Source of the DNA: Betaproteobacteria bacterium
Lineage (GTDB): Bacteria; Pseudomonadota; Gammaproteobacteria; Burkholderiales; SG8-39
NCBI GenBank assembly: GCA_005888925.1
Contig: VBCP01000272.1
Location: forward strand, 1-6,276
Length of the DNA stretch: 6,276 nucleotides
Direction of reading: 5' to 3'
Position numbers and translations under genes: made by a program. Below, piece by piece: positions 1-4,850 of this stretch (the first letter of the stretch is position 1; every line of letters starts with the position of its first letter). The notes below the pieces were generated by a model. That model made no database searches. It saw only the letters and a program-made list of their open reading frames with translations, and was not told the origin of the DNA.

Positions 1-139
1 CTACGTGACGCTGTGGCCCGGCGACGTGATCTGGCTGGGCTGCGACGGCCCGACGCTGCCGGCGCTCGAGCCGGGCGACCTGGTGGAAGTCGTGAACGAC
101 GCCATCGGCGTGCTCGCCAACCGCGTCGTCAAAGCTTGA
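1..139 (+). CDS. Fumarylacetoacetate hydrolase (FAH) family protein, C-terminal end only
   Basis: The reading frame begins at base 2 and ends with TGA at 137-139, giving the last 45 residues of a protein whose start lies outside the window. The tail reads PGDVIWLGCDGPTLPALEPG, followed by GDLVEVVNDAIGVLANRVV. This is the typical C-terminal end of the FAA-hydrolase fold: a GDVIW(M/L)G turn, a P-L-x-PGD turn, then the closing strand ending in IG-L-NRVV. Family members hydrolyse or decarboxylate beta-diketo acids in aromatic and sugar-acid catabolism, using a metal bound by acidic residues that are not in this piece. The substrate therefore cannot be named. The gene runs convergently into the SDR pseudogene and overlaps its 3' end by 11 bp. 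The family call is firm; the exact enzyme is open. Confidence 0.85.
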   Translation, partial: YVTLWPGDVIWLGCDGPTLPALEPGDLVEVVNDAIGVLANRVVKA

Positions 140-859
140 ACTTCCCCGAGAGCCACTCGTCGGCGTCGATCCACTGCCCCTGTAGCGTGCACTCGGGGGC
201 GGCGAGCTTCACGAAGAGCGGCGCGACCGCGTCGGGCGCCTTGATCGTCATCGGATCCTCTTCCGGCGCGGCGCGCGCGCGCATCTCGGTGCGCGTCGGC
301 CCGGGGCTCACGATGTTGATACGCACCGGCGAGCTCCCGGCCTCGGCGACGTAGACCCTGACCATCGCTTCCAGCGCCGCCTCACGGCATAGGAGCCAGT
401 CGTGGCTTTGCCCTGCGTAGCGACGCGCGCCGAGAGCATGACGACGCGCGGCGCAGCCGATTTCTTCAGCAGCGCATCGAGCTCCTGCAGCAGCACGAGA
501 TTCGCATCGACGTTGATGCGGAAGGTCTGGCGCCAGGTGTCGAGCGGATATTTCGTGAGCGGCACGCGCGCGCCGAGCGACGCGGCGTTGCCGATGAGGA
601 TGTCGAGCGACTTCAGCTTCTTCTTCAGCGCCTTCGCCAGCGCGCGTACGGACTTTTCCTTCTCCAGGTCGACGACGCAAACCTGGGCCTTGCCGCCCTG
701 CGCCTCGATCTCCTTGCGCACCTTGTCGAGCGCCGCCTTCTTGCGGCCGGCGAGCAGCACCGTCGCGCCCTCCTTCGCGAATTCCTTCGCGATCGCGAGC
801 CCGATGCCGCGGTTGGCGCCGGTGACCAATGCGCTGCGGTTTTGCAGTCGTCCTGGCAT
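129..859 (-). pseudogene. Short-chain dehydrogenase/reductase (SDR), frameshifted at the active-site lysine
   Basis: Translation from ATG at 859-857 gives a classical SDR N-terminal half: cofactor motif TGANRGIG (residues 13-20), a basic GRKKAA stretch near residue 38 that suggests NADP(H) preference, NAAS at 91-94 where NAG is usual, Asn116, Ser143 in the MLSAR strand, and catalytic Tyr157. Directly after Tyr157-Ala-Val the frame is lost. The expected S-K-A-A-L-E-A-M is readable only in another frame, beginning at AALEAM, and continues through the usual PGPTRTEM turn and a QWIDADEWL tail to TGA at 131-129. About 4 bp of the AGC-AAG-GCG stretch are missing near 380-385, which removes catalytic Lys161. 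Restored, the protein would be about 244 residues, normal for the family. The unbroken protein would be an NAD(P)-dependent oxidoreductase of unknown substrate. Either this is a real pseudogene or the sequence contains an error; the high conservation of both halves means any inactivation is recent. Confidence 0.85.
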
Positions 860-860
860 T

Positions 861-1001
861 TCAGTTTCCCATCAGGGATTGGCGGCTTTTTTTCGGTTGG
901 GCCTGCACGATGGCATATCCGCTCACGTAGCTCACTCCTTCGGGAGTTGACGTCCATATCCACCGCACGTCCTCTTCCGGAGCAAGGACTACGGAGAGCA
1001 C
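861..1001 (-). CDS. Possible 46-residue hypothetical protein abutting the SDR gene
   Basis: A short frame from a GTG at 1001-999 to TGA at 863-861 would encode 46 residues. The core APEEDVRWIWTSTPEGVSYV is followed by SGYAIVQAQ and a basic tail. Its Trp/Tyr-rich, beta-strand-like text looks more like protein than do the Arg/Pro/Ser-rich alternative frames here. Its stop lies one base before the ATG of the SDR gene, the spacing expected for translational coupling. Against it, no Shine-Dalgarno sequence precedes the GTG, the start is arbitrary because the frame stays open further upstream, and I do not recognise the family. It could be the remnant of a longer gene or a chance frame. No function is proposed. 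Confidence 0.3.
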   Translation of the reverse strand: MLSVVLAPEEDVRWIWTSTPEGVSYVSGYAIVQAQPKKSRQSLMGN

Positions 1002-1064
1002 GCGGTTCAGCGGGCACGCCGTCGAAGCGAGCCCTAGTGGAGCCGGCGCCGCCACCACTCGTCG

Positions 1065-1092
1065 CTCCCGGCGTAGACGCTGCCTGCGGGAG
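1065..1092 (-). terminator. Stem-loop just after the antitoxin gene, possible weak terminator
   Basis: CTCCCG (1065-1070) and CGGGAG (1087-1092) are perfect inverted repeats. The 16-nt loop contains a second short stem, GCGT/ACGC (1071-1080). The structure begins one base past the antitoxin TGA (1096-1094) in the direction of transcription. No T-tract follows, so an intrinsic terminator is uncertain. It could instead be an mRNA 3'-end stabiliser or simply GC-rich chance. Confidence 0.3.
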
Positions 1093-1093
1093 G

Positions 1094-1402
1094 TCACGCG
1101 AGCGCCTTCAGACCCTTGCGCTCCACGAGATCGAGGAGCTTCAATGCGGGGCCGCTCGGCTTGTTTTCGCCGATCTCCCACTTCTGCACCGTCGAGACGC
1201 TCGTGTTCAGGTACGCCGCGAACACCGCCTGGCTGGCCCTTTCGCGCAGCCGCAGGCGCTTGATCTCGTACGCGGAGTAGGCGCGAGGTTCCTCGAGGCG
1301 CAGCGACTCGAACTCGCGCATCGTCTTGCCGTCGATCGCCCCCAACTCGTAGAGGCCGCGTGCTGCCTCCCGGATTTCCTTACGAAGCCTGCGGTTCGCC
1401 AT
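1094..1402 (-). CDS. XRE-family helix-turn-helix antitoxin of a type II toxin-antitoxin pair
   Basis: This 102-residue cytoplasmic protein has a variable N-terminal half (basic residues 4-11, then a TMREFESL segment at 28-35) and a C-terminal XRE/Cro helix-turn-helix. Residues 56-79 (ASQAVFAAYLNTSVSTVQKW, then EIGE) show the QxxFAxxLNxSxxTVQxWExG pattern of HigA/NadS-like regulators, followed by KPSGPALKLLDLV. Family knowledge says such proteins neutralise the partner toxin and bind the operon promoter to repress it, usually as dimers. The start is well set: ATG at 1402-1400 is preceded by GAGGTG (1407-1412) at good spacing, and it lies 23 bp inside the 3' end of the toxin gene, so translation is probably coupled. 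Length and order (toxin upstream) match higBA-type modules. The role is assigned from family and context; the operator was not proven. Confidence 0.88.
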   Translation of the reverse strand: MANRRLRKEIREAARGLYELGAIDGKTMREFESLRLEEPRAYSAYEIKRLRLRERASQAVFAAYLNTSVSTVQKWEIGENKPSGPALKLLDLVERKGLKALA

Positions 1403-1766
1403 TTTTCACCTCGATCAGCGCTCCAGCATCGATGAGCCTCTCCAGCACTTCCTCGCGCAGCGGGAGATACGACTTCGCAAGACGCTTTAGTTCGCGCACT
1501 TCGTCATCATCCAGGTCGTCTCGCTCGCTCTTCGCGAACCCGTAGAGGAATACCCATCGCTCGCGAAGATCCGCTGCAACAATCGTCCGGTAGCCGCCCC
1601 TCTTGCCGCCGCCAGGGCGCGCTACGCGCTTCTTGAGCAGGCCGCCGCCGAGATCCGCGTCTACCAGGCCGCGACGCATTTCCAGAACCGCAACTCTCAG
1701 CGACGCATCGGCGAGGCCTTCCTTCCGTGCCCAGCGGGCGAAGGCCTTCAACTTCAGGACGCGCAC
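1380..1766 (-). CDS. RelE/HigB-superfamily toxin of a type II toxin-antitoxin pair
   Basis: This 128-residue protein carries the signature of the RelE-like toxin family formerly called DUF1044 (PF06296): KLKAFARWARKEGLAD at 5-20, DADLGGGLLKKRVARPGGGK at 36-55, GGYRTIVA at 57-64 and FLYGFAKSERDDL at 73-85. The C-terminal 40 residues form a charged helix (ELKRLAKSYL at 92-101, then LREEVLERLI). RelE-fold toxins are usually ribosome-dependent mRNA endonucleases that act in the cytoplasm. Conserved basic and aromatic residues (Lys45/46, Arg47, Arg50, Arg60, Tyr75) would suit RNA binding, but the catalytic set of this branch is inferred only. The GTG at 1766-1764 is the start that keeps the family N terminus. 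It lacks a clear Shine-Dalgarno sequence and lies about 12 nt after the predicted transcript start. The gene comes first in the pair and appears intact. Confidence 0.87.
   Translation of the reverse strand: MRVLKLKAFARWARKEGLADASLRVAVLEMRRGLVDADLGGGLLKKRVARPGGGKRGGYRTIVAADLRERWVFLYGFAKSERDDLDDDEVRELKRLAKSYLPLREEVLERLIDAGALIEVKNGEPQAS
1407..1412 (-). promoter_or_regulatory. Ribosome binding site of the antitoxin gene
   Basis: GAGGTG on the minus strand, followed by AAAA and the ATG at 1402, lies within the toxin coding sequence. The toxin start has no comparable site. This would favour antitoxin synthesis from a shared mRNA, as toxin-antitoxin pairs need. The site decides the antitoxin start. 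Confidence 0.65.
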
Positions 1767-1784
1767 GGCCGCCGCCGAAAGCCA

Positions 1785-1813
1785 ACTCTATCACCTAGTG
1801 CTATATTTTCCAA
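1785..1813 (-). promoter_or_regulatory. Candidate toxin-antitoxin promoter with operator-like inverted repeat
   Basis: On the minus strand, TTGGAA (1813-1808) and TAGAGT (1790-1785) are separated by 17 bp, and each matches the sigma-70 consensus at 4 of 6 bases. TGA directly precedes TAGAGT, making an extended -10 element. The spacer holds an imperfect inverted repeat, TATCAC-CTA-GTGCTA at 1789-1803 on the plus strand (5 of 6 pairs), reaching into the -10 box. That is where an XRE antitoxin would be expected to bind to repress its own operon. The stretch is strikingly AT-rich for this window. The predicted transcript start is near 1778, giving a leader of only about a dozen bases before the toxin GTG. 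Confidence 0.45.
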
Positions 1814-1841
1814 GGCGGCCGCAGATCCTCTCCGCCCAATA

Positions 1842-1862
1842 ACGCGGCATCGCCAGCCGCGT
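1842..1862 (-). terminator. Stem-loop between the Bug gene and the toxin-antitoxin promoter
   Basis: ACGCGGC (1842-1848) and GCCGCGT (1856-1862) form a perfect 7-bp stem with a 7-nt loop, 17 bp past the Bug stop codon in the direction of transcription. Only a short TTATT follows on the minus strand, so it would be a weak intrinsic terminator at best. Its position would insulate the toxin-antitoxin promoter at 1785-1813 from Bug read-through. Confidence 0.4.
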
Positions 1863-1879
1863 GCACAAGACCAACGACC

Positions 1880-2839
1880 CTAGTTCGTCGGCTGCACGCC
1901 TGCCGCGGTCAGCACCTTGTTCCAGCGCACGATCTCGCTCCGGATATGCTTGTCGAGCTCATCCGGCCCGGCGCCGATGGGCAGGCTGCCCGACGTCGCG
2001 AGGCGCTGCAGCACCGCTTCGTTCTTGAGCGCCTTGGCGGCCTCGGCGTGGACGCGGTCGATCACGCTCTTCGGCGTCTTCGCCGGCGCGACCAGACCGT
2101 ACCAGCCGCTCACGGTGAAATCGGCCATGCCGCCTTCGGCCGTCGTGGGCACGTCCGGCAGCGCGGCCGCGCGCTGCTCGGCGGCGATCGCGAGCGGCTT
2201 CAGGCGCCCGCCCTTGGCGTACGGCGTGACGATGGAAATCACCGACCACATGTAAGGCACGTGGCCCGCGACGACGTCGGCGGCCGCCGGGCCGCTGCCC
2301 TTGTACGGGATGTACTGGACCTTCAAGCCGGCCTTCTGCAGGAAGAGCTCGCCCGCGAGGAAGCCCGCGCTCCCGGGATCGGTGGCGTAGGAGATCGTCC
2401 CCGAGCGCTCCTTCGCCCAGGCGATGAACTCGCCGAGCGTCTTGGCCGGATGCGAGGGATGCGTCACGAGCACGGTGGGCTCGTGCGAGATCAGCGTGAT
2501 CGGCGTGAAGTCGCGCAGCGTGTCATAGGGCAGCTTCGTCACCAGCGTCACATTCGTCGCGTGGCTCGCGTAGATCATGAGAAGCGTGTAGCCGTCGGGC
2601 GCGGCCTTCGCCACTGCGTCGGTACCGATCACCCCGCCCGCGCCGCCGCGATTCTCGATCACCACCGGCTGCCCGAGGTTGTCCTGCAGCGCCGGCACGA
2701 AGCTGCGCGCGGTGATGTCGGTGCCGCCGCCGGGCGCGGCCGGCACGATGAGGCGGATCGGCCGCGTCGGGTATTGCTGCGCCCACGCCTGCGTCGCAGC
2801 GGCGAGCGATAGAACGACGACCGCGAAGATTCTTGTCAC
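1880..2839 (-). CDS. Bug-family (TctC-type) periplasmic solute-binding protein
   Basis: This 319-residue protein has normal family length and is complete. Residues 1-20 are a Sec signal peptide (MTR, a hydrophobic core, then AWA before QQYP). The mature part shows the Bug motifs in order: YPTRPIRLIVPAAPGGGTD (23-41), VVIENRGGAGGVIGTDAVAK (59-78) then APDGYTLL, PYKGSGPAAADVVAGHV (178-194), and LPDVPTTAE (227-235). Bug proteins are venus-flytrap receptors that bind carboxylates such as dicarboxylates, amino acids or aromatic acids through the two conserved loops. They feed tripartite tricarboxylate transporters or act in sensing. No TctA or TctB membrane subunit is next to it, which is usual for the many orphan Bug genes of Burkholderiales, so its partner and ligand are unknown. 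The start is the GTG at 2839-2837, set by GGGAGGG at 2852-2846 six bases upstream and by the signal peptide. Confidence 0.96.
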   Translation of the reverse strand: MTRIFAVVVLSLAAATQAWAQQYPTRPIRLIVPAAPGGGTDITARSFVPALQDNLGQPVVIENRGGAGGVIGTDAVAKAAPDGYTLLMIYASHATNVTLVTKLPYDTLRDFTPITLISHEPTVLVTHPSHPAKTLGEFIAWAKERSGTISYATDPGSAGFLAGELFLQKAGLKVQYIPYKGSGPAAADVVAGHVPYMWSVISIVTPYAKGGRLKPLAIAAEQRAAALPDVPTTAEGGMADFTVSGWYGLVAPAKTPKSVIDRVHAEAAKALKNEAVLQRLATSGSLPIGAGPDELDKHIRSEIVRWNKVLTAAGVQPTN

Positions 2840-2864
2840 TGTGCACCCTCCCTGGTGCGCAGTG
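2837..2864 (-). promoter_or_regulatory. Inverted repeat enclosing the Bug ribosome binding site and start codon
   Basis: CACTGTGCACC (2837-2847) and GGTGCGCAGTG (2854-2864) are inverted repeats matching at 10 of 11 positions, with a 6-bp spacer. Read as mRNA on the minus strand, the loop is AGGGAG, most of the Shine-Dalgarno sequence, and the far arm contains the GTG start codon. A hairpin here would hide the start codon while presenting the ribosome binding site in the loop. As DNA it could be a repressor operator. The structure is directly visible; the regulatory role is inference. Confidence 0.45.
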
Positions 2865-2875
2865 TACTAGGCGGA

Positions 2876-3043
2876 CTAAGTGGAAGTCGGCTCTGTGAAG
2901 TCCGCTGCCGCGCCGTCGGCGGTGCGCCTTCCGCCGCGGCTCGAGCCCCTGCGGTCTTCCCCGGAGCGGCGGTCCCAGGACATGAGGGCGCCGGCGGCGA
3001 TGGCCACGAGCAGAAGGACTTCGAACACCTGCATGAGCTGCAT
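2876..3043 (-). CDS. Small single-span membrane protein with basic tail (55 residues)
   Basis: ATG at 3043-3041 opens a 55-residue frame ending in TAG at 2878-2876. Residues 5-21 (QVFEVLLLVAIAAGALM) form one hydrophobic segment with a single acidic residue. The next part is strongly basic, with the repeated DRRSGEDRRGSSRGGRR pattern (24-40), and the end is acidic and Thr/Ser-rich. The positive-inside rule places the C-terminal tail in the cytoplasm. The start is supported by AAGGAG (3054-3049) five bases upstream. I recognise no named family. RRSGxDRR stretches occur in many small or PilZ-linked proteobacterial proteins, but nothing here assigns a role. It could be a small membrane regulator or stress protein. 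The gene lies 37 bp upstream of the Bug start on the same strand and 166 bp downstream of the CPBP gene. Confidence 0.62.
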   Translation of the reverse strand: MQLMQVFEVLLLVAIAAGALMSWDRRSGEDRRGSSRGGRRTADGAAADFTEPTST

Positions 3044-3048
3044 GCGCG

Positions 3049-3054
3049 CTCCTT
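3049..3054 (-). promoter_or_regulatory. Ribosome binding site of the 55-residue membrane protein
   Basis: AAGGAG on the minus strand, preceded by further A residues and followed by CGCGC and the ATG at 3043, is the closest match to the Shine-Dalgarno consensus in the window. It is the main reason to accept the small gene and to choose this ATG over in-frame upstream starts or the internal ATG at codon 4. Confidence 0.6.
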
Positions 3055-3113
3055 TTTGCGTACTGCGCCTGCCCTCCTCGCGCAAAACGCAAAGCAACTC
3101 GCATACCACGGTG

Positions 3114-3127
3114 TTTCCCTGGGGAAA
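3114..3127. repeat. Short perfect palindrome upstream of the small membrane protein gene
   Basis: TTTCCC-TG-GGGAAA is a perfect inverted repeat with a 2-bp spacer, about 70 bp upstream of the small gene's start codon. It lies in the 166-bp gap after the CPBP gene. It could be an operator, but six-bp arms are short and no convincing promoter was found beside it. The rest of this gap (3128-3209) is GC-rich with only 5-bp stems. Confidence 0.3.
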
Positions 3128-3209
3128 GCCGCGCCTTACCGCCTTATTCCGCACGCGCGCGGTGCGCCGCGGGCGGCACGCGCATCGTGCTGGAGCGTGG
3201 CGGCCGCGA

Positions 3210-3986
3210 TCAGGCAGGCAGCTCCTGGAGCACGACGAGCGCGTTCCAGCACGCGTGGAGCAGCATGCCGGGATAGATGCTCCGGGAACGCCGGCGCATG
3301 TAGCCGAAGCACAGCCCCATCAGGAAGTGGCTGGGGAACATCAGCGGCGACAGATGCAGCACGCTGAAGAGGGCGGCCTGGATGAGCCACGCGTCCCGCG
3401 CGTTGAGCACGCGCTCGAGCGTGGACTGGATCACGCCGCGGAACGCGAGCTCCTCGAAGACCGCCGGCATCGCGCTGATCAGCAGGAGCATCGACCAGAG
3501 CGGCCAGCCGGCGCGCGTATACGTGGCCGTGGCGGACGACATCGGGACGCCCAGCCGCTCGATCACCCAGAAATAGGCGGTCGCAAGCGCCACGAACAAG
3601 AATGCGATCGCGATGAGCACGACCGAGTCGCGCAGCCCCGAAGGGCGAAGCTGGAACAGGAAAAGCAGCTTGCGATAGCGCAGGCCGGCGGCAACCAGAA
3701 CGATGGCCGCGTCGACGGCGCTCGCGATGACGCTCAGCCAGGGCGAATGGGCCGAGCGCCAGGCGATGCCGAACACGAACGACGTGGCGAGGAGCAGGCC
3801 GAACAGCCAGCCCACGCGCTTGAGCTCGCCCCAATGCTCGATGAATCGCGTGCGCGACACGCTGGCGACCCGGTGCTCGGGCGCTACCGCCGATGGGATG
3901 AGGGATTCGCCGCAGCCCGGGCAGAACTGCGTGCCGCTACGCACGCTCCTGCGACAGGCGGGGCACTGCCGGCCGGCTTCAGGCAC
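3210..3986 (-). CDS. CPBP-family intramembrane metalloprotease with N-terminal zinc ribbon
   Basis: This 258-residue protein has two parts. Residues 8-25 are a zinc ribbon, CPAC at 8-11 and CPGC at 22-25. A linker follows, then a multi-span membrane domain (hydrophobic stretches near 60-76, 84-101, 120-142, 162-177, 200-211, 219-230 and 238-253). The latter carries all CPBP (Abi/CAAX protease, PF02517) motifs: EELAFRG with Glu178, Glu179 and Arg183; FSVLH with His211; and HACWN with His244 and Asn248. This is the intact catalytic set of the Rce1-like glutamyl proteases, in which Glu and His act with water in the membrane. Bacterial members serve in bacteriocin immunity, signalling and protein maturation, and most substrates are unknown. 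The start is the GTG at 3986-3984, required to include the first Cys pair. It overlaps the upstream gene's TGA by 8 bp, so the two are probably co-translated. Confidence 0.9.
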   Translation of the reverse strand: MPEAGRQCPACRRSVRSGTQFCPGCGESLIPSAVAPEHRVASVSRTRFIEHWGELKRVGWLFGLLLATSFVFGIAWRSAHSPWLSVIASAVDAAIVLVAAGLRYRKLLFLFQLRPSGLRDSVVLIAIAFLFVALATAYFWVIERLGVPMSSATATYTRAGWPLWSMLLLISAMPAVFEELAFRGVIQSTLERVLNARDAWLIQAALFSVLHLSPLMFPSHFLMGLCFGYMRRRSRSIYPGMLLHACWNALVVLQELPA

Positions 3987-4782
3987 CCGCGGTGCGCAGC
4001 GCCAGCGCGGCTTTGATCCCCCTGATCAGGAACGCGATGATGATGATCTTCATCAGCAGGCCCTGCCCCAGCGTGGCCGGGTCGCTGATGGCGGCGTAGG
4101 CGATGACCACCGCGTAGGTCGCGGTCGCGATCAGGACCGCCGGCAGCGGCGAGCGCCGCCCCCAGAGCGCAAGCGCCAGCATGATCGCCGCGATGATGAG
4201 ATTCACGATCAGCACGCCCCACGGCTCCCAGGCGAGCTGCTTGCGCAGCGCCCCGACGGTGTAGGTCTGTCCGCCGATGGGGGTCGGATAGGTCGTGGCC
4301 GGGTCCGCTCCCTCCAGCTTCACGAGCGCCGTGTCGGCCGCGCCCTTGGTGATGAAGAAAAACGCGATCCCGGCGATCACGAAGACCACCGCGAGGACCT
4401 TGATGGCGCCGGTGGCCGCCTTCACGTTCTTCCGGTTCTCGTAGTCCTCCGCGGTCGGCATCGGCTTGCCGCATTTGCCGCAGAAGCGGTCGTAGGGCTT
4501 CGCGAGCGTGTCGCACGCCGCGCACTTGATCGGCTTCTTGCCGGTCTCGACCACCCGGTTGCCGTCGACCTTGAGGTCGATGCCCGGGGCACCGATGAAT
4601 TGCTTCCTGAGCGAGAGCGCCGCGCTGCGGCCGTCGGGCAGCGAGAAGGCGATCTCCCCCTTGGGCCCCATCTTGCGGGAGTTGTGCACTTCGGCTCCGT
4701 TGACCGCGACGATCTTCTTGCCGAAGGCGCCGAAGTGCGCCTTTACGGTGTTCGCCTCATCCACTTCCCATGTCTTATCCAC
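3979..4782 (-). CDS. Zinc-ribbon membrane protein of unknown function, coupled to the CPBP protease
   Basis: This 267-residue protein has three parts. Residues 1-80 look like a soluble all-beta domain with VNGAEV (27-32), GEIAFSLPDGRSAALSL (42-58) and LKVDGNRVV (70-78) hairpins, faintly recalling FAIM-like beta folds (weak, inferred). Residues 87-104 are a zinc ribbon, CAAC at 87-90 and CGKC at 101-104. The rest has about four transmembrane helices (near 125-145, 186-207, 213-232 and 241-258), with a roughly 40-residue loop after the first that begins TKGAADTALVKLEG. I do not recognise a named family. The start is GTG at 4782-4780, preceded by AAGGGGGG (4796-4789). The end overlaps the CPBP start by 8 bp, and the shared zinc-ribbon plan suggests a joint membrane complex or substrate-partner relation. 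That is inference. Nothing indicates an enzyme. Confidence 0.85.
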   Translation of the reverse strand: MDKTWEVDEANTVKAHFGAFGKKIVAVNGAEVHNSRKMGPKGEIAFSLPDGRSAALSLRKQFIGAPGIDLKVDGNRVVETGKKPIKCAACDTLAKPYDRFCGKCGKPMPTAEDYENRKNVKAATGAIKVLAVVFVIAGIAFFFITKGAADTALVKLEGADPATTYPTPIGGQTYTVGALRKQLAWEPWGVLIVNLIIAAIMLALALWGRRSPLPAVLIATATYAVVIAYAAISDPATLGQGLLMKIIIIAFLIRGIKAALALRTAGA

Positions 4783-4850
4783 CGTGATCCCCCCTTACGC
4801 CGCCATGCTACGCCGAATGCTCTTATCCTCCTGTATTGGGGGGGACTGAC
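4783..4850. promoter_or_regulatory. 68-bp divergent intergenic region
   Basis: This gap separates the minus-strand zinc-ribbon gene from the plus-strand hydrolase, so it should hold promoters for both. No convincing -35/-10 pair was found on either strand, though TATCCT (4824-4829, plus) and TAGCAT (4810-4805, minus) each match -10 at 4 of 6 bases. G-runs serve as ribosome binding sites at both ends (4789-4794 minus, 4838-4844 plus). On the plus-strand transcript, TCCTCC (4826-4831) could pair with GGGGGA (4840-4845) with one G-U pair, hiding the hydrolase ribosome binding site. Confidence 0.4.

Noticed and set aside
402..950. Plus-strand open frame opposite the SDR pseudogene
   Set aside because: Ser/Ala/Phe-rich text without motifs; it mirrors the Lys/Glu-rich SDR coding strand.
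1094..1766. The toxin-antitoxin pair as part of a larger mobile island
   Set aside because: No integrase, transposase, terminal repeats or attachment site was visible; only the promoter stretch is unusually AT-rich.
1507..1794. 95-residue minus-strand frame overlapping the toxin start
   Set aside because: It is out of frame with the toxin, low in complexity and without motifs; the toxin frame has family signatures along its length.
1946..2812. Long plus-strand open frame opposite the Bug gene
   Set aside because: It is a GC-driven shadow: Arg/Gly/His-rich with no domain, and it lies fully antisense to a well-recognised complete gene.
3150..3192. GC-rich repeats after the CPBP gene as a terminator
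   Set aside because: Only 5-bp stems such as CGCAC/GTGCG form and no T-tract follows; this is expected by chance in such GC-rich sequence.
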